Positions 24,785 through 34,293 of a DNA stretch of 64,000 nt are shown here, one piece after another. This DNA comes from Nigerium massiliense (lineage in GTDB: Bacteria; Actinomycetota; Actinomycetes; Propionibacteriales; Propionibacteriaceae): assembly GCF_000826085.1 (NCBI RefSeq), contig NZ_CCYM01000003.1, forward strand, positions 1,201,741-1,265,740, written 5' to 3'. Numbering within the stretch: position 1 is the first letter of the stretch; every line of letters begins with the position of its first letter. Under the pieces are notes generated by a model. The model searched no databases. It was not told the origin of the DNA and was given only the letters and a program-made list of their open reading frames with translations. The position numbers and the translations under genes were made by a program.

Positions 24785-26422
24785 ATGGATGGAACGGTCG
24801 TCCCCCTGGTGGTCGCAACCCTCGTCGGGCTGGTGCTCGGCGCCCTCGTCACGTGGCTGGTGACGCGGGCGAATCAGCGCGCTCAGGCCGCCGACGAGCG
24901 GGCGCTGCTCGAGCGGCTGCGCAGCGAAGAGGCGCAGGCCCGCGGTGAGGCGGCGGCCGCCCGCTCGGAGGCGTCCGCGGCGCGGGCCGATCTGGCCGAG
25001 GCCGAGACGCGGGCCGCCGATGCCCGCACGCGGGCGGCGGAGATGGCCGGCGACGTGTCGCACGAGCGGCAGCTGGCCGCCGAGGCGCGGTCGGAGACCG
25101 CCGACGCGCTGGCCCGCGTGGCCGGGCTGCAGGCCGAAGTGAGCGCCGCGCTCGCGGCGCGCGACCTGGCGACGGCCCGCGCGCAGGAGCTGGCGGCCGA
25201 CCGCGAGAGCTTGGTGAATCAGTTCAAGACGCTGTCCACCGAGACGCTCGACGCGCAGTCCCGCAAGGCCGACGAGACCGCGGCGCACCGGCTGCAGGCC
25301 ACCGAGCAGCTGATGACGCCCATCCGCGAGAGCCTCGCCCAGTTCAACAGCCGCCTCAACGAGGTGGAGCAGGCCCGGGTGAAGATGAGCGCCGAGCTCG
25401 CCGGCCAGGTGCGCGCGGTGCAGCTCACCGGCGAGCAGCTGCGCAAGGAGACGTCCGCGCTCTCCACGGCGCTGCGCAAGCCGCAGGTCCGCGGGGCGTG
25501 GGGCGAGATGCAACTCAAGCGCGTCGTCGAGGTCAGCGGCATGCTCGAGCACTGCGACTTCACGCAGCAGGAGACCACCACGACGAGCACGGACGCGGTG
25601 ATCCGCCCCGACATGAAGGTGATGCTCGGCGGCGGCAAGTTCGTCTACGTCGACTCCAAGGTGCCGCTCTCGGCGTTCCTGGACGCCGAAGAGGCCGACA
25701 CGGACGCCGAGCGTGCGCGCTTCCGGGCGCTGTTCGCCAAGAACGTCCGCGGGCACGTCGACCAGCTCTCGGCCAAGTCGTACTGGAAGGCCGACCCCGG
25801 CACGCCCGAGTTCGTCGTCCTGTTCATGCCGAACGAGGCGCTCGGCGCCGAGGCGCTCGCGCAGATCCCCGACCTGCACGACTACGCGGCCCGCAAGAAC
25901 GTGGTCGTCGCCACCCCCACCACGCTCATCGCGATGCTGCGCGCCATCGGCTACGGCTGGAAGCAGGCGGCGCTGGCTGAGTCCGCCGCCGAGGTGTTCA
26001 AGCTGGGCCGCGAGCTGTACGACCGGCTCGGCATCATGGGCGGCCACTTCGACAAGATCGGCCGCTCGCTGAACTCGACGGTGAAGGCCTACAACACCAC
26101 GCTGGGCTCGCTGGAGTCCCGCGTCCTGGTCACGGCGCGCCGGTTCCGCGACCTCAACGTGTCCGATCAGGAGTTGCTGGCGCTCAACCCGAGCGAGGAG
26201 CAGGCCCGCGGCGTCACCGCGCCCGAGCTCGTCGAGGACGCCGCCCGCGCCGTCCCGCTCATCGGACGCGAGCCGGCCGCCGACGAGGAGACCGCACCCG
26301 ACGGCGTCCAGGGTCGGCTGCCCGAGGCCGACGAGCTCGTCCGGCCCGACCCCGACATGGCCGACGTCGCCGAGGAGACGACCGTGACCCCCCTCGCTCG
26401 ACGGGGCAGAATGGCCCGGTGA
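24785..26422 (+). CDS. rmuC: DNA recombination protein RmuC
   Basis: 545 residues. An N-terminal membrane anchor (VVPLVVATLVGLVLGALVTW) is followed by a long Ala/Glu/Arg coiled coil (about residues 35-220) and the RmuC nuclease-like domain (GAWGEMQLKRVVEVSGMLEH, VYVDSKVPLSAFLDA, VVATPTTLIAMLRAIGYGWK). RmuC limits rearrangements between inverted repeats in E. coli; its biochemical activity is unsettled. The start is chosen at the ATG before the membrane helix; an in-frame ATG at 24755 with a ggtggg site is also possible. Its stop overlaps the ilvA start, so the two are coupled. Confidence 0.94.
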   Translation: MDGTVVPLVVATLVGLVLGALVTWLVTRANQRAQAADERALLERLRSEEAQARGEAAAARSEASAARADLAEAETRAADARTRAAEMAGDVSHERQLAAEARSETADALARVAGLQAEVSAALAARDLATARAQELAADRESLVNQFKTLSTETLDAQSRKADETAAHRLQATEQLMTPIRESLAQFNSRLNEVEQARVKMSAELAGQVRAVQLTGEQLRKETSALSTALRKPQVRGAWGEMQLKRVVEVSGMLEHCDFTQQETTTTSTDAVIRPDMKVMLGGGKFVYVDSKVPLSAFLDAEEADTDAERARFRALFAKNVRGHVDQLSAKSYWKADPGTPEFVVLFMPNEALGAEALAQIPDLHDYAARKNVVVATPTTLIAMLRAIGYGWKQAALAESAAEVFKLGRELYDRLGIMGGHFDKIGRSLNSTVKAYNTTLGSLESRVLVTARRFRDLNVSDQELLALNPSEEQARGVTAPELVEDAARAVPLIGREPAADEETAPDGVQGRLPEADELVRPDPDMADVAEETTVTPLARRGRMAR

Positions 26423-27684
26423 CCCTCACGAACGCCGCCACCAACAAGATCACCGCCGCCACGATCGACGACGCCGCCGCTCGTGTCGGTGGGGTCGTCC
26501 GCACCACCCCGCTGGAGCCGAACGACCGACTGTCGGGGCGAACGGGCGCCCACGTCTGGCTCAAGCGCGAAGACCTGCAGCCCGTCCGGTCGTACAAGAT
26601 CCGCGGCGCCTACAACTTCATCGCGCAGCTCGACGACGACGAGCGCGCCGCCGGGGTCATCGCGGCGTCCGCGGGCAACCATGGGCAGGGCGTCGCGCTC
26701 GCGTGCGCCCAGCTCGGCATCCGCGGACAGATCTACGTGCCCGGCACCACGCCTCGGCAAAAGCGCGACCGCATGCGGCACCTGGGCGGCGACTTCGTCG
26801 AGCTCGTGGTCGTCGGCAACACCTACGACGACGCCGCCACGGCGGCGAAAGAGGCCGCGGCCCGCTCGGGCGCGACCATCGTCTCGGCCTTCGACGACGC
26901 CCGCACGATCGCCGGGCAGGGAACGGTGGCCCACGAGATCGTGGAGCAGCTGGGCTTCGCTCCCGACACGCTGCTCGTCCCGGTCGGCGGCGGCGGCCTG
27001 CTCGCGGGCTGCCTGACCTGGCTGGGTGAGCGATACCCTTCCACCCGCGTCATCGGGGTCGAGCCGGCCGGTGCGGCGTGCCTGGCCGCGGCGCTGCAGT
27101 CGGGCGGCCCGCGGCAGTTGCCCAACATCGACACGTTCGTCGACGGCGCGGCCGTCAGCCGGGCCGGCGACCTCACCTACGCGGTCGCCGCGCTGCACCG
27201 GCCCCAGCTGTACGCGGTGCCGGAGGGGCGCATCTGCTCGGAGATGCTCGACCTCTACCAGAGCGACGGCATCATCGCCGAGCCGGCGGGCGCGCTGGCC
27301 AGTTCGGTCCTCGGCCAGTACACGCCCGCGGCCGGCGAGAAGGTCGTGGCGATCGTCTCGGGCGGCAACAACGACGTCAGCCGGTACGCCGAGATCGTCG
27401 AACGCTCGCTCGTGTTCGAGGGACGCAAGCACTACTTCCTGGTGAACTTCCCCCAGGAGCCCGGCGCCCTGCGCCGCTTCCTCGACGAGGTGCTGGGCCC
27501 CGACGACGACATCACCCGGTTCGAGTACGTGAAACGCTCCAACCGGGAACTCGGCCCCGCCCTCGTCGGCATCGAGATCGGCCAGCCGTCCGACTACCCG
27601 TATCTGCTCGCCCGCCTGAACGCCAGCCCCATCAACGTCGAGGTGGTCTCCCCCGACAGCCCCTTCTACCGGTTCCTCGTCTGA
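26419..27684 (+). CDS. ilvA: Threonine ammonia-lyase (deaminase)
   Basis: 421 residues. The PLP lysine is Lys60 in VRSYKIRGAYN, and the phosphate-binding glycine loop is PVGGGGLLAG. The C-terminal 80 residues (KHYFLVNFPQEPGALRRFLD) form a single ACT-like regulatory domain, as in the Corynebacterium enzyme. It converts threonine to 2-oxobutyrate, the first committed step to isoleucine, normally inhibited by isoleucine and activated by valine. The GTG start overlaps the rmuC stop (GTGA). Confidence 0.96.
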   Translation: MTLTNAATNKITAATIDDAAARVGGVVRTTPLEPNDRLSGRTGAHVWLKREDLQPVRSYKIRGAYNFIAQLDDDERAAGVIAASAGNHGQGVALACAQLGIRGQIYVPGTTPRQKRDRMRHLGGDFVELVVVGNTYDDAATAAKEAAARSGATIVSAFDDARTIAGQGTVAHEIVEQLGFAPDTLLVPVGGGGLLAGCLTWLGERYPSTRVIGVEPAGAACLAAALQSGGPRQLPNIDTFVDGAAVSRAGDLTYAVAALHRPQLYAVPEGRICSEMLDLYQSDGIIAEPAGALASSVLGQYTPAAGEKVVAIVSGGNNDVSRYAEIVERSLVFEGRKHYFLVNFPQEPGALRRFLDEVLGPDDDITRFEYVKRSNRELGPALVGIEIGQPSDYPYLLARLNASPINVEVVSPDSPFYRFLV

Positions 27685-27697
27685 GCCTGGAGGTCGC

Positions 27698-28354
27698 ATG
27701 AACCTGTACGCCCGACGGTCGTGGATGCTGGTCCGCCAGATCGCCTCCGACATTTTCTTCATCGTCTGGGGCGTCGCCTGGTGGTTCATCAGCCGCGGCG
27801 TCGACGCGTCCGTGCGCGCGATCGCCGAGCCGAGCCGGCAGGTCGCCGCGGCGATGCGGCAGGTGCGCGACAACGTCGGCGGGGCCGCCGCCCGCATGGG
27901 CGAGATCCCCTACGTCGGCGGCGACGTTCGCGAACCGTTCGACGCCGCAGGCCACAACATCGACTCGGTGATCGCGTCGGCGGACGGCCAGGTCGCCACC
28001 ATCGAGCACGCCGCCACGGTGCTGGGCTGGGTGATCTTCCTGGTGCCCGTCGCGGTGCTGCTCGTCATGTGGCTGCCGCGGCGAATCCGCTTCGCGCGCA
28101 CGTCCGCCGCCACCAAGGCGCTGATGGCCCAGGACTACGGCGCCGACCTGCTCGCGCTGCGGGCGCTCGCCAACCAGCCCGTCACCGAGCTGCGCCGCGT
28201 CAGCAGCGACCCCGTCGCCGCCTGGCGCTCCGGCGACGGCGCCGCCATCGCGGCCCTCGCCGACCTGGAACTCGCGCGCACGGGCGTCAGCTCGTCAGCC
28301 TTGCAGCGGCGGCAGGCCGACGTGTCCGGTTCGGGGAGCACCCGGCAGTCCTGA
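27698..28354 (+). CDS. Two-helix membrane protein, function unknown
   Basis: 218 residues. Two hydrophobic helices are visible: IASDIFFIVWGVAWWFI (about 14-30) and TVLGWVIFLVPVAVLLVMWL (about 107-126). Between them lies a region likely outside the cell (AMRQVRDNVGGAAARMGEIP), and a cytoplasmic helical tail follows (LMAQDYGADLLALRALANQP). Proteins of this layout are common in actinobacteria but I cannot assign a function. It starts 13 bases after ilvA with an aggtc site, so it is probably in the same transcript. Confidence 0.75.
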   Translation: MNLYARRSWMLVRQIASDIFFIVWGVAWWFISRGVDASVRAIAEPSRQVAAAMRQVRDNVGGAAARMGEIPYVGGDVREPFDAAGHNIDSVIASADGQVATIEHAATVLGWVIFLVPVAVLLVMWLPRRIRFARTSAATKALMAQDYGADLLALRALANQPVTELRRVSSDPVAAWRSGDGAAIAALADLELARTGVSSSALQRRQADVSGSGSTRQS

Positions 28355-28394
28355 CCCCGGCGACAGCCCTGCCGCCCCACAGCGAGCGGCCGGA

Positions 28395-28494
28395 CGCGGG
28401 ACCGCAGCCCGCCCGCGTGGGCGTCCGGTCAGGAGGTCAGGCGCAGGACCGCAACCAGCGAGCCCGCGTGGGGCGTCCGATCAATGAGCTCAGG
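28395..28494. repeat. Imperfect tandem duplication at the hemQ 3' end
   Basis: Bases 28395-28440 and 28442-28494 are two diverged copies of a roughly 46-53 bp unit (shared cores accgca, cccgcgtggg and cgtccg). The second copy reaches the last codons and stop of hemQ. It lies between convergent genes and may once have been part of a duplicated terminator. Confidence 0.45.
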
Positions 28495-29242
28495 CGACGT
28501 CCAGGCGCGGCTGGGCGTCCAGCCACTCGGCGAGCTCGAGGCGCGGACCGGTGAAGAACGGCGTCTCCTCGCGCACGTGCAGCCTGGCCTCGACCGCGCG
28601 CTGGGCGCGCATCGCGTCGGTGAGCCGGTGCAGCTCGTCGGCCTCGAAGGCCAGCAGCCACTCGTAGTCGCCCAGCGCGAACGCCGAGGTCGTCGAGCCC
28701 AGCACGTCCGGGTACTCCTTGGCGGCCATGCCGTGGGTGCGCAGCATGTGCGAGCGCTTGGCCGGGTCCATGTAGTACCACTCGTAGCTGCGGACGAACG
28801 GGTAGACCGTCAGCCACGGCCGCGGCGCGATCCCGGAGAAGCAGGACGGGGTGTGCGCGTTGTTGAACTCGGCCCCGCGGTGCACGCCCATGTTCGACCA
28901 CACCGGCGCGAGGCGCAGCCCCAGTTCGGAGCGACGCAGCGCGTGGTACGCGTTCTGCAGCTTGCGGGGGTCGTCGGCGAGCATCCAGACCATCAGGTCG
29001 GCGTCCGCGCGGAAGCCGGCGATGTCGTACCAGCCGCGGATCGTGACGCCCGCGTCCTCGATGGCGGCGATCGCCTCGGTCGCCCAGGCGGCGCGCTCGT
29101 CGTCGTTCTCGGGGGCCGGGACGTCCATCTCGAAGACGGAGTACATCAGGTAGTGGGGAGACGCGTTGACGTCCTCGGGGGCGACGTAGGTGTCACGCGG
29201 GTCGCCGCTGAACGGGGCGCCCGGAACCTTGTTGTGGCTCAT
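28490..29242 (-). CDS. hemQ: Coproheme decarboxylase (HemQ/ChdC)
   Basis: 250 residues, chlorite-dismutase fold. The conserved block WLTVYPFVRSYEWYYMD carries the catalytic Tyr used to decarboxylate coproheme propionates, and the proximal heme ligand is the His in LRTHGMAAKEYPDV. Like other actinobacterial HemQ proteins it lacks chlorite-dismutase function. It performs the last step of the coproporphyrin-dependent pathway, turning iron-coproporphyrin III into heme b with peroxide. It is the last gene of the hemA-cpfC-hemQ operon, with its own aaaggaa site. Confidence 0.96.
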   Translation of the reverse strand: MSHNKVPGAPFSGDPRDTYVAPEDVNASPHYLMYSVFEMDVPAPENDDERAAWATEAIAAIEDAGVTIRGWYDIAGFRADADLMVWMLADDPRKLQNAYHALRRSELGLRLAPVWSNMGVHRGAEFNNAHTPSCFSGIAPRPWLTVYPFVRSYEWYYMDPAKRSHMLRTHGMAAKEYPDVLGSTTSAFALGDYEWLLAFEADELHRLTDAMRAQRAVEARLHVREETPFFTGPRLELAEWLDAQPRLDVA

Positions 29243-29291
29243 GGCCTTCCTTTCGCAGTTGGGAGAGTGTCGAGGGGTCGGCGCGTCCGGC

Positions 29292-30368
29292 TCAGCGGTC
29301 GTCTTCGCAGACGGCCGGGAGCGTCGGCGCGCCGGGTCGGCTCAGGCAGTGGTCGGGCGGGCAGAGCAGGTGGTCGGCGGCGTCGAACGGCACCTCGCCG
29401 CGGGCGATCGCCGCGCGCTGTTCGACCCGGTCGGCGAGCTCGGCGATGAACGCCGGGTGCGTCCCGACCGTGGCCGCGCGTACGTAGTGCAGCCCCAGCC
29501 CGTCGGCCGTCGCCTTCGCCTCGGTGTCGAGGTCGTAGACGACCTCCATGTGGTCGTTGACGAAGCCGAACGGCACCGTGATCACCTCGCGGACGCCGTC
29601 GGCGGCCAGCTCCTCGAGCCGGTCGTTCACGTCGGGCTCCAACCACGGGATGTGCGGCGCGCCCGAGCGGGAGCAGTAGGCGATCTCCCAGCGGGGCTCG
29701 AACCCGAGGCGCGGCGTGAGACCGGCGACGACGCGCTCGGCGACCCGCTGATGCTGAGCGGCGTACGACCCGTCGGGATCGGGGTCGGTCCCCTCGTTCA
29801 TCGCGGTGGGGATCGAGTGCGTCACGAACAGCACCCGCACGCCGGGGCGCACCTCGTCACCGAACAGACCGAGGGCGTCCTCGACGTTGGCGATGGTCGC
29901 CCGGACGAACCCCTCGGTCTCGGCGTAGGGCCCGACCCGGTCGATCGAGATCGGCGAGTCGAGCTCGTCGAGCGCGGCGGCGAGGTTCTCCCGGTACTGC
30001 CGGCAGCTGGAGTAGCTCTTGTAGGCGGCGGTGATCAGCACGAGGACGCGCTTCGCGCCGGAGGCGTCCAGGTCGCGCAGCGTCTCGGTGAAGAAGGGGT
30101 GCCAGTTGCGGTTGCCGATGACGATCGGGACGTCGATGCCGCGGTGGCGCAGCTCGGCGCCGAGGGCGTCCATGAGTTCCGCATTGCGCTCGTTGATCGG
30201 CGAACGGCCGCCGAAGCGCTGGTAGTGCCCGGACACCTCGAGGAGGCGCTCGTCGGGGATGCCCCGCCCGCCCGTCGCGTTGCGCATGAAGGGCAGGACG
30301 TCGTCGGGACCCTCGGGCCCGCCGTACGAGGCGACGAGGATGGCGTCGTACGGAGCCAGGCCGCCCAC
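29292..30368 (-). CDS. hemH: Coproporphyrin ferrochelatase (CpfC/HemH)
   Basis: 358 residues. Family blocks include LVASYGGPEGPDDVLPFM, the active-site-side HYQRFGGRSPINERN, the metal-binding-side VLFVTHSIP and the glycine-rich VITVPFGFVNDHMEVVYD with the conserved Glu. Cysteines at the C-terminus (LLCPPDHCLSRP and AVCEDD) resemble the ligands of the [2Fe-2S] cluster of mycobacterial ferrochelatase. It inserts ferrous iron into coproporphyrin III. It begins at a GTG one base after the hemA stop, so translation is coupled. Confidence 0.95.
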   Translation of the reverse strand: MGGLAPYDAILVASYGGPEGPDDVLPFMRNATGGRGIPDERLLEVSGHYQRFGGRSPINERNAELMDALGAELRHRGIDVPIVIGNRNWHPFFTETLRDLDASGAKRVLVLITAAYKSYSSCRQYRENLAAALDELDSPISIDRVGPYAETEGFVRATIANVEDALGLFGDEVRPGVRVLFVTHSIPTAMNEGTDPDPDGSYAAQHQRVAERVVAGLTPRLGFEPRWEIAYCSRSGAPHIPWLEPDVNDRLEELAADGVREVITVPFGFVNDHMEVVYDLDTEAKATADGLGLHYVRAATVGTHPAFIAELADRVEQRAAIARGEVPFDAADHLLCPPDHCLSRPGAPTLPAVCEDDR

Positions 30369-30369
30369 G

Positions 30370-31767
30370 TCAGACCGCCTTCCGGCGGCGGACGTCGCCG
30401 AGGTCGCGGAGGTCGAGCCCGGTGACCGGGCAGGCGTCCTCCTCCAGCGTGTCCGGCGAGACGACTTCCACCAGCGGGTCGCGGCCGGGCCGTCCGTCCG
30501 CGATGTCGCGGACGCCTGCGGGGCGCCGGACGTCCGCCTCGATGCCGTACACCTCGGAGAGGGCGGCCAGGTAGACGTCCTCGCGGTCCTCCTCGGCGGC
30601 CTTGCGGGCGCGCACGCTCGGCACGTGGATCAGCCGTGCGGCCAGGCGGTGCAGCGCGTGCTCGGCCTCCTCGCTGGTGACGGGCCGGCCTTGCGGCAGC
30701 CGGGAGACCTCGTCGGCGACCATCGCCTTGACGGTGTCGCGCAGCGCGACGACGGCGGGATCCATCTGACGTCCCTTCAGCTTGACGATGAGGTCGTTGA
30801 CCCCCGAGGCGACGAGTTCGCGGGCGCGCTCGACCTCGCGCACGGACGCCTCCGGCACGTGCCGCTGGATGAGCGCCAAGTCGATCAGGGTGACGCCGTC
30901 GAGGTCCCCGACGGCCGGCTCGACGTCGCGGGCGAGCGCCAGGTCGACCACGGTCAACGGACGTCCGCCGCGCCGGTCCATGGCCTCCGCGACGAGCGGG
31001 ACGGTCAGCACGGGCGTCCCGACGCCGCGGCAGGTGATGACGACGTCGGCGTCCACCAGGGCGTCGCGGAGCGAGCCGGCGACCGCGGCCACGTCATGGC
31101 TCTCGGCGAACCGGGCGGCGCGGCCGCTGCCGGAGTGCACCGCGATGTCGTCGCAGCCGCGGGCGCGCAGGGCGGCCACCGTGGCGCCGGCGTACGAGCC
31201 GGTGCCGAGAAGCAGGACGCGGCGTCCCGGCCATTCGAGCCGCAGCATGTCGAGGCCGACCGAAACCACGGAACGTCCGGTCGAGGCGAGGCTGGTCAGG
31301 TGCGCGACCTTGCGGGAGGTGCGCAGCGCCTGCTCGATGCTCTCGGCGAGCAGGTACGTCGCGGTCTTCTCGGCGCGGGCCTGCTTCAGCGCGCGGCGCA
31401 GCTGGCCGGCGATCTCGCGCTCCCCGACCACCATCGAGTCCAGCCCGGCGCCGACGCTGAACAGGTGCCACAGCACCTCGGTGTGCGTGCGGGTGGTGAG
31501 GTCGAGCCGCTGCCAGGATGGCACGTCGCCGTCGGGGTCGCCGGCGGCCAACTCCGCGCGGACGTGCGCGTCCAGGCGGGCGGGGTCGTCGGTGACGGCG
31601 TCGACGTAGATCTCGACGCGGTTGCAGGTCGCGAGCACGACGGCCCCGGAGACGAGGTCGGTGCGCTGCAGCAGCCGGTGGGCCAGGCCCGGGGTCGCCG
31701 CAGCCACGCGCTCGACCGCAGTCAGCCCGTGCTCTTCGTGATGCATGGAGTAAAGGTGAAGTGCCAC
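30370..31767 (-). CDS. hemA: Glutamyl-tRNA reductase
   Basis: 465 residues. The nucleophilic Cys48 is in VLATCNRVEIYVD. The dimer and NADPH-binding parts follow (SVGAGLDSMVVGEREIAGQL, RRVLLLGTGSYAGATVAALR). It reduces Glu-tRNA to glutamate-1-semialdehyde, the first committed and usually rate-limiting step of tetrapyrrole synthesis. I chose the GTG at 31767 because gggagg lies 4 bases upstream; an ATG four codons earlier overlaps that site and is less likely. It is divergent from hemE across 49 bases and begins the leftward hemA-cpfC-hemQ operon. Confidence 0.95.
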   Translation of the reverse strand: MALHLYSMHHEEHGLTAVERVAAATPGLAHRLLQRTDLVSGAVVLATCNRVEIYVDAVTDDPARLDAHVRAELAAGDPDGDVPSWQRLDLTTRTHTEVLWHLFSVGAGLDSMVVGEREIAGQLRRALKQARAEKTATYLLAESIEQALRTSRKVAHLTSLASTGRSVVSVGLDMLRLEWPGRRVLLLGTGSYAGATVAALRARGCDDIAVHSGSGRAARFAESHDVAAVAGSLRDALVDADVVITCRGVGTPVLTVPLVAEAMDRRGGRPLTVVDLALARDVEPAVGDLDGVTLIDLALIQRHVPEASVREVERARELVASGVNDLIVKLKGRQMDPAVVALRDTVKAMVADEVSRLPQGRPVTSEEAEHALHRLAARLIHVPSVRARKAAEEDREDVYLAALSEVYGIEADVRRPAGVRDIADGRPGRDPLVEVVSPDTLEEDACPVTGLDLRDLGDVRRRKAV

Positions 31768-31816
31768 AGTGCCTCCCATTAAACCCCCGGTGTCGATCTG
31801 AGGCACAATCGTCAGC
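31768..31816. promoter_or_regulatory. Divergent hemA/hemE promoter region
   Basis: Only 49 bases separate the two starts, so both operons must start here. For hemE a CACAAT hexamer (31804-31809) ends 7 bases before the GTG, which would place transcription at or one base before the start codon. For hemA an A/T-rich attaaac lies on the other side. No heme- or iron-responsive palindrome is obvious. Confidence 0.55.
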
Positions 31817-32869
31817 GTGACCGAGATTGTTCCTCCCCTTGTCGAAGCGCTGAGCGGACGGCGGCCGTCGCTCCTGCCGGTGTGGTTCATGCGGCAGGCC
31901 GGCAGGTCACTCCCGGAATACCGTACGACCCGCGCCGGCGTCGGCATGCTCGAATCGTGCCTTAACCCCGAACTGGCGGCGGAGATCACACTGCAGCCGG
32001 TGCGCCGCCACCAGGTGGACGCCGCGATCTTCTTCTCCGACATCATGGTCCCGCTGCGCCTGGCCGGCGTCGGCGTCGACATCGCCCCCGGCGTCGGCCC
32101 CGTCCTCGACGACCCGGTGAAGTCGCCCGCGGACGTCCGCGACCTCGTGGCGCACGACCTCGGCGACACCTCGATGATCCGCGACGCGATCCGCCTCATC
32201 ACTGCCGAGCTCGCGTCCACCCCGTCCGGCGACGCCTCCTGGACGCCGGTCATCGGCTTCGCCGGGGCCCCGTTCACCCTGGCCGCCTACCTCGTCGAAG
32301 GACGCCCCAGCCGCGACCACCTCGCCGCCCGGGCCCTGATGCACAGCCACCCGACGTCCTGGGACGCCCTGATGTCGTGGTGCGCGCGTATCTCCGGACA
32401 GTTCCTGGCCGCGCAGGTCGACGCGGGCGTCTCGGCCGTCCAGCTCTTCGACAGCTGGGCCGGGTCGCTGCGCGAGGACGACTACGTCGCCCATGTCGCC
32501 CCGTACAGCCGCGCCGTGCTCGACGCCGTCCCCGGCGTCCCGAAGATCCACTTCGGCACGGGCACCGGCCACCTGCTGCCGGCCATGCGGGACGCCGGAG
32601 CCGACGTCGTCGGCGTCGACTACCGCACGCCGCTGGACGAGGCGAACACGATCCTCGGCGGCCGCACCCCGCTGCAGGGCAACATCGACCCCGCGATGTT
32701 GGCGGCCGGCTGGAAGCCCCTCACCAGACACGCCCGCGACGTCGTCCAGCGGGGATACGCAGCGCCCGGCCACGTCGTCAACCTGGGCCACGGCGTCCCC
32801 CCGACCACCGACCCCGACGTGCTGACCAGGCTCGTCGAGTTCGTGCACGGTCTCCCGGCGACGGCATGA
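31817..32869 (+). CDS. hemE: Uroporphyrinogen decarboxylase
   Basis: 350 residues. The substrate-binding blocks are present: PVWFMRQAGRSLPEYR near the N-terminus, the catalytic Asp in AAIFFSDIMVPL, VIGFAGAPFTLAAYLVEG, and VQLFDSWAG. It removes four acetate carboxyls from uroporphyrinogen III to give coproporphyrinogen III, the branch point to heme in this pathway. It has no Shine-Dalgarno and probably a leaderless transcript. Its stop overlaps the cgoX start (ATGA), so translation is coupled. Confidence 0.97.
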   Translation: MTEIVPPLVEALSGRRPSLLPVWFMRQAGRSLPEYRTTRAGVGMLESCLNPELAAEITLQPVRRHQVDAAIFFSDIMVPLRLAGVGVDIAPGVGPVLDDPVKSPADVRDLVAHDLGDTSMIRDAIRLITAELASTPSGDASWTPVIGFAGAPFTLAAYLVEGRPSRDHLAARALMHSHPTSWDALMSWCARISGQFLAAQVDAGVSAVQLFDSWAGSLREDDYVAHVAPYSRAVLDAVPGVPKIHFGTGTGHLLPAMRDAGADVVGVDYRTPLDEANTILGGRTPLQGNIDPAMLAAGWKPLTRHARDVVQRGYAAPGHVVNLGHGVPPTTDPDVLTRLVEFVHGLPATA

Positions 32870-34293
32870 GCGTCGACGTCGACGCTCTGGTGGTGGGCGG
32901 CGGCATGGCCGGGCTCGCCGCCGCCGACCGCCTCGCCCAGCGCGGCCTGAAACCGATGCTGCTGGAGGCCCGCGGCCGCACCGGCGGCCTTGTCTTCGGC
33001 GGCGACGTCGGCGGCGTCGCCATCGACCTCGGTGCCGAGTCGTTCGCCAAGCGCTCCCGGTCCCTGCTCGACCTGTGCGGCGAGCTCGGCCTCGCGCTCG
33101 TCGAGCCCCAGGGCCGCTCGTGGGTGTGGTCGGCCGAGCATGGCGCGATCCGCATCCCCCGCGGCACGCTCGGCATCCCCACCGACCTGGACGATCCGGA
33201 GGTGGTCGCCGCGCTCTCGTCCGACGGCCTGCGGCGGGCCCGCGAGGACCTCACCATGGACGGCGCGGTCGGCGCCGACAGCCCCGACCTGGCCACGCTC
33301 GTCGAGACCCGGCTCGGCCGCGAGGTGCTCGACCGGCTCGTCTCCCCCATCGCCGGCGGCATCCACTCCGCCTCCCCGCGCCGGCTCTCCCCCGACGTCG
33401 TCACGCCGGGCCTGCGCGAGCGCCTCGCGCAGGAGGGCTCGCTCGTGCGGGCGTCGGCCGCCCAGCGCGCCGCCGCGCCGGCCGGGGCCGTCGTCGCGTC
33501 CGTCGACGGCGGGCTGTTCCGGTTGCCCGTCGCGCTGGAGCGCCGCATCGCCGAGCGCGGCGGCGAGATCTGGACGCGGATGGTCGTCACCGGCATCGCC
33601 CGCGACGGTGACGCGTGGGCCGTGACCGTCGACAACGCCGAGCGCGCCACCGAGCCGCACCTGATGGGCCGGGCGTCCGGGCGTCCCGCGACCGTGCGGA
33701 CGAACCGCCTCGTCGTCGCCCTGGACGGCCGCGAGGCCCTGACGCTGCTGCGCGGCATCCCCGAGCTGGAGATCGGCGACTGGGAACTGCCCGCCGGCGC
33801 GGACCTCGCCTCGGTCGACCTGGCCGTCGCCAACCCGGCGCTGGACGCCGCGCCGCGCGGTTCCGGCCTGCTGGTCGCGCCGTCGGCGTCCGAGGACGAA
33901 GCCGTGAAGGCCAAGGCCCTGACCCACTACTCGATCAAGTGGCCCTGGGTGCTGCGCGACCAGCCGCTGCACGTGTTGCGCGTCAGCTACGGCCGCGGGC
34001 CGGGCACGCAGGTACCGACGCTGTCGCAGGCGCTCCGCGACGCGTCCACACTGCTCGGCGTCGAGCTGACGTTCGCGCAGGTGCGCGGGCAGCGCACGAT
34101 CCGGTTCCTCAACTCGCTGCCACCGCAGACGCCCGACCACCGCGCCCGGGTCGCCCGGCTCGCGGACGCGGTCGCCGCGTTGCCCGGCCTGGAGGTCACC
34201 GGCGCCTGGTTCGCGGGCACCGGTCTCGCCGCCGTCCTGCCCCACGGAGCCGAGGCGGCCGACCGTCTCGCGGGGACTACGGTTGGAGCATGA
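32866..34293 (+). CDS. hemY: Coproporphyrinogen III oxidase (CgoX/HemY type)
   Basis: 475 residues. The FAD-binding motif is at the N-terminus ([20 protein letters not shown]), then the family block [17 protein letters not shown], a central [16 protein letters not shown] and the C-terminal FAD block [20 protein letters not shown]. In organisms with HemQ this oxygen-dependent enzyme oxidises coproporphyrinogen III to coproporphyrin III rather than making protoporphyrin. The ATG overlaps the hemE stop, and the gene overlaps hemCD by 4 bases, making a tight operon. Confidence 0.95.
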   Translation: MSVDVDALVVGGGMAGLAAADRLAQRGLKPMLLEARGRTGGLVFGGDVGGVAIDLGAESFAKRSRSLLDLCGELGLALVEPQGRSWVWSAEHGAIRIPRGTLGIPTDLDDPEVVAALSSDGLRRAREDLTMDGAVGADSPDLATLVETRLGREVLDRLVSPIAGGIHSASPRRLSPDVVTPGLRERLAQEGSLVRASAAQRAAAPAGAVVASVDGGLFRLPVALERRIAERGGEIWTRMVVTGIARDGDAWAVTVDNAERATEPHLMGRASGRPATVRTNRLVVALDGREALTLLRGIPELEIGDWELPAGADLASVDLAVANPALDAAPRGSGLLVAPSASEDEAVKAKALTHYSIKWPWVLRDQPLHVLRVSYGRGPGTQVPTLSQALRDASTLLGVELTFAQVRGQRTIRFLNSLPPQTPDHRARVARLADAVAALPGLEVTGAWFAGTGLAAVLPHGAEAADRLAGTTVGA

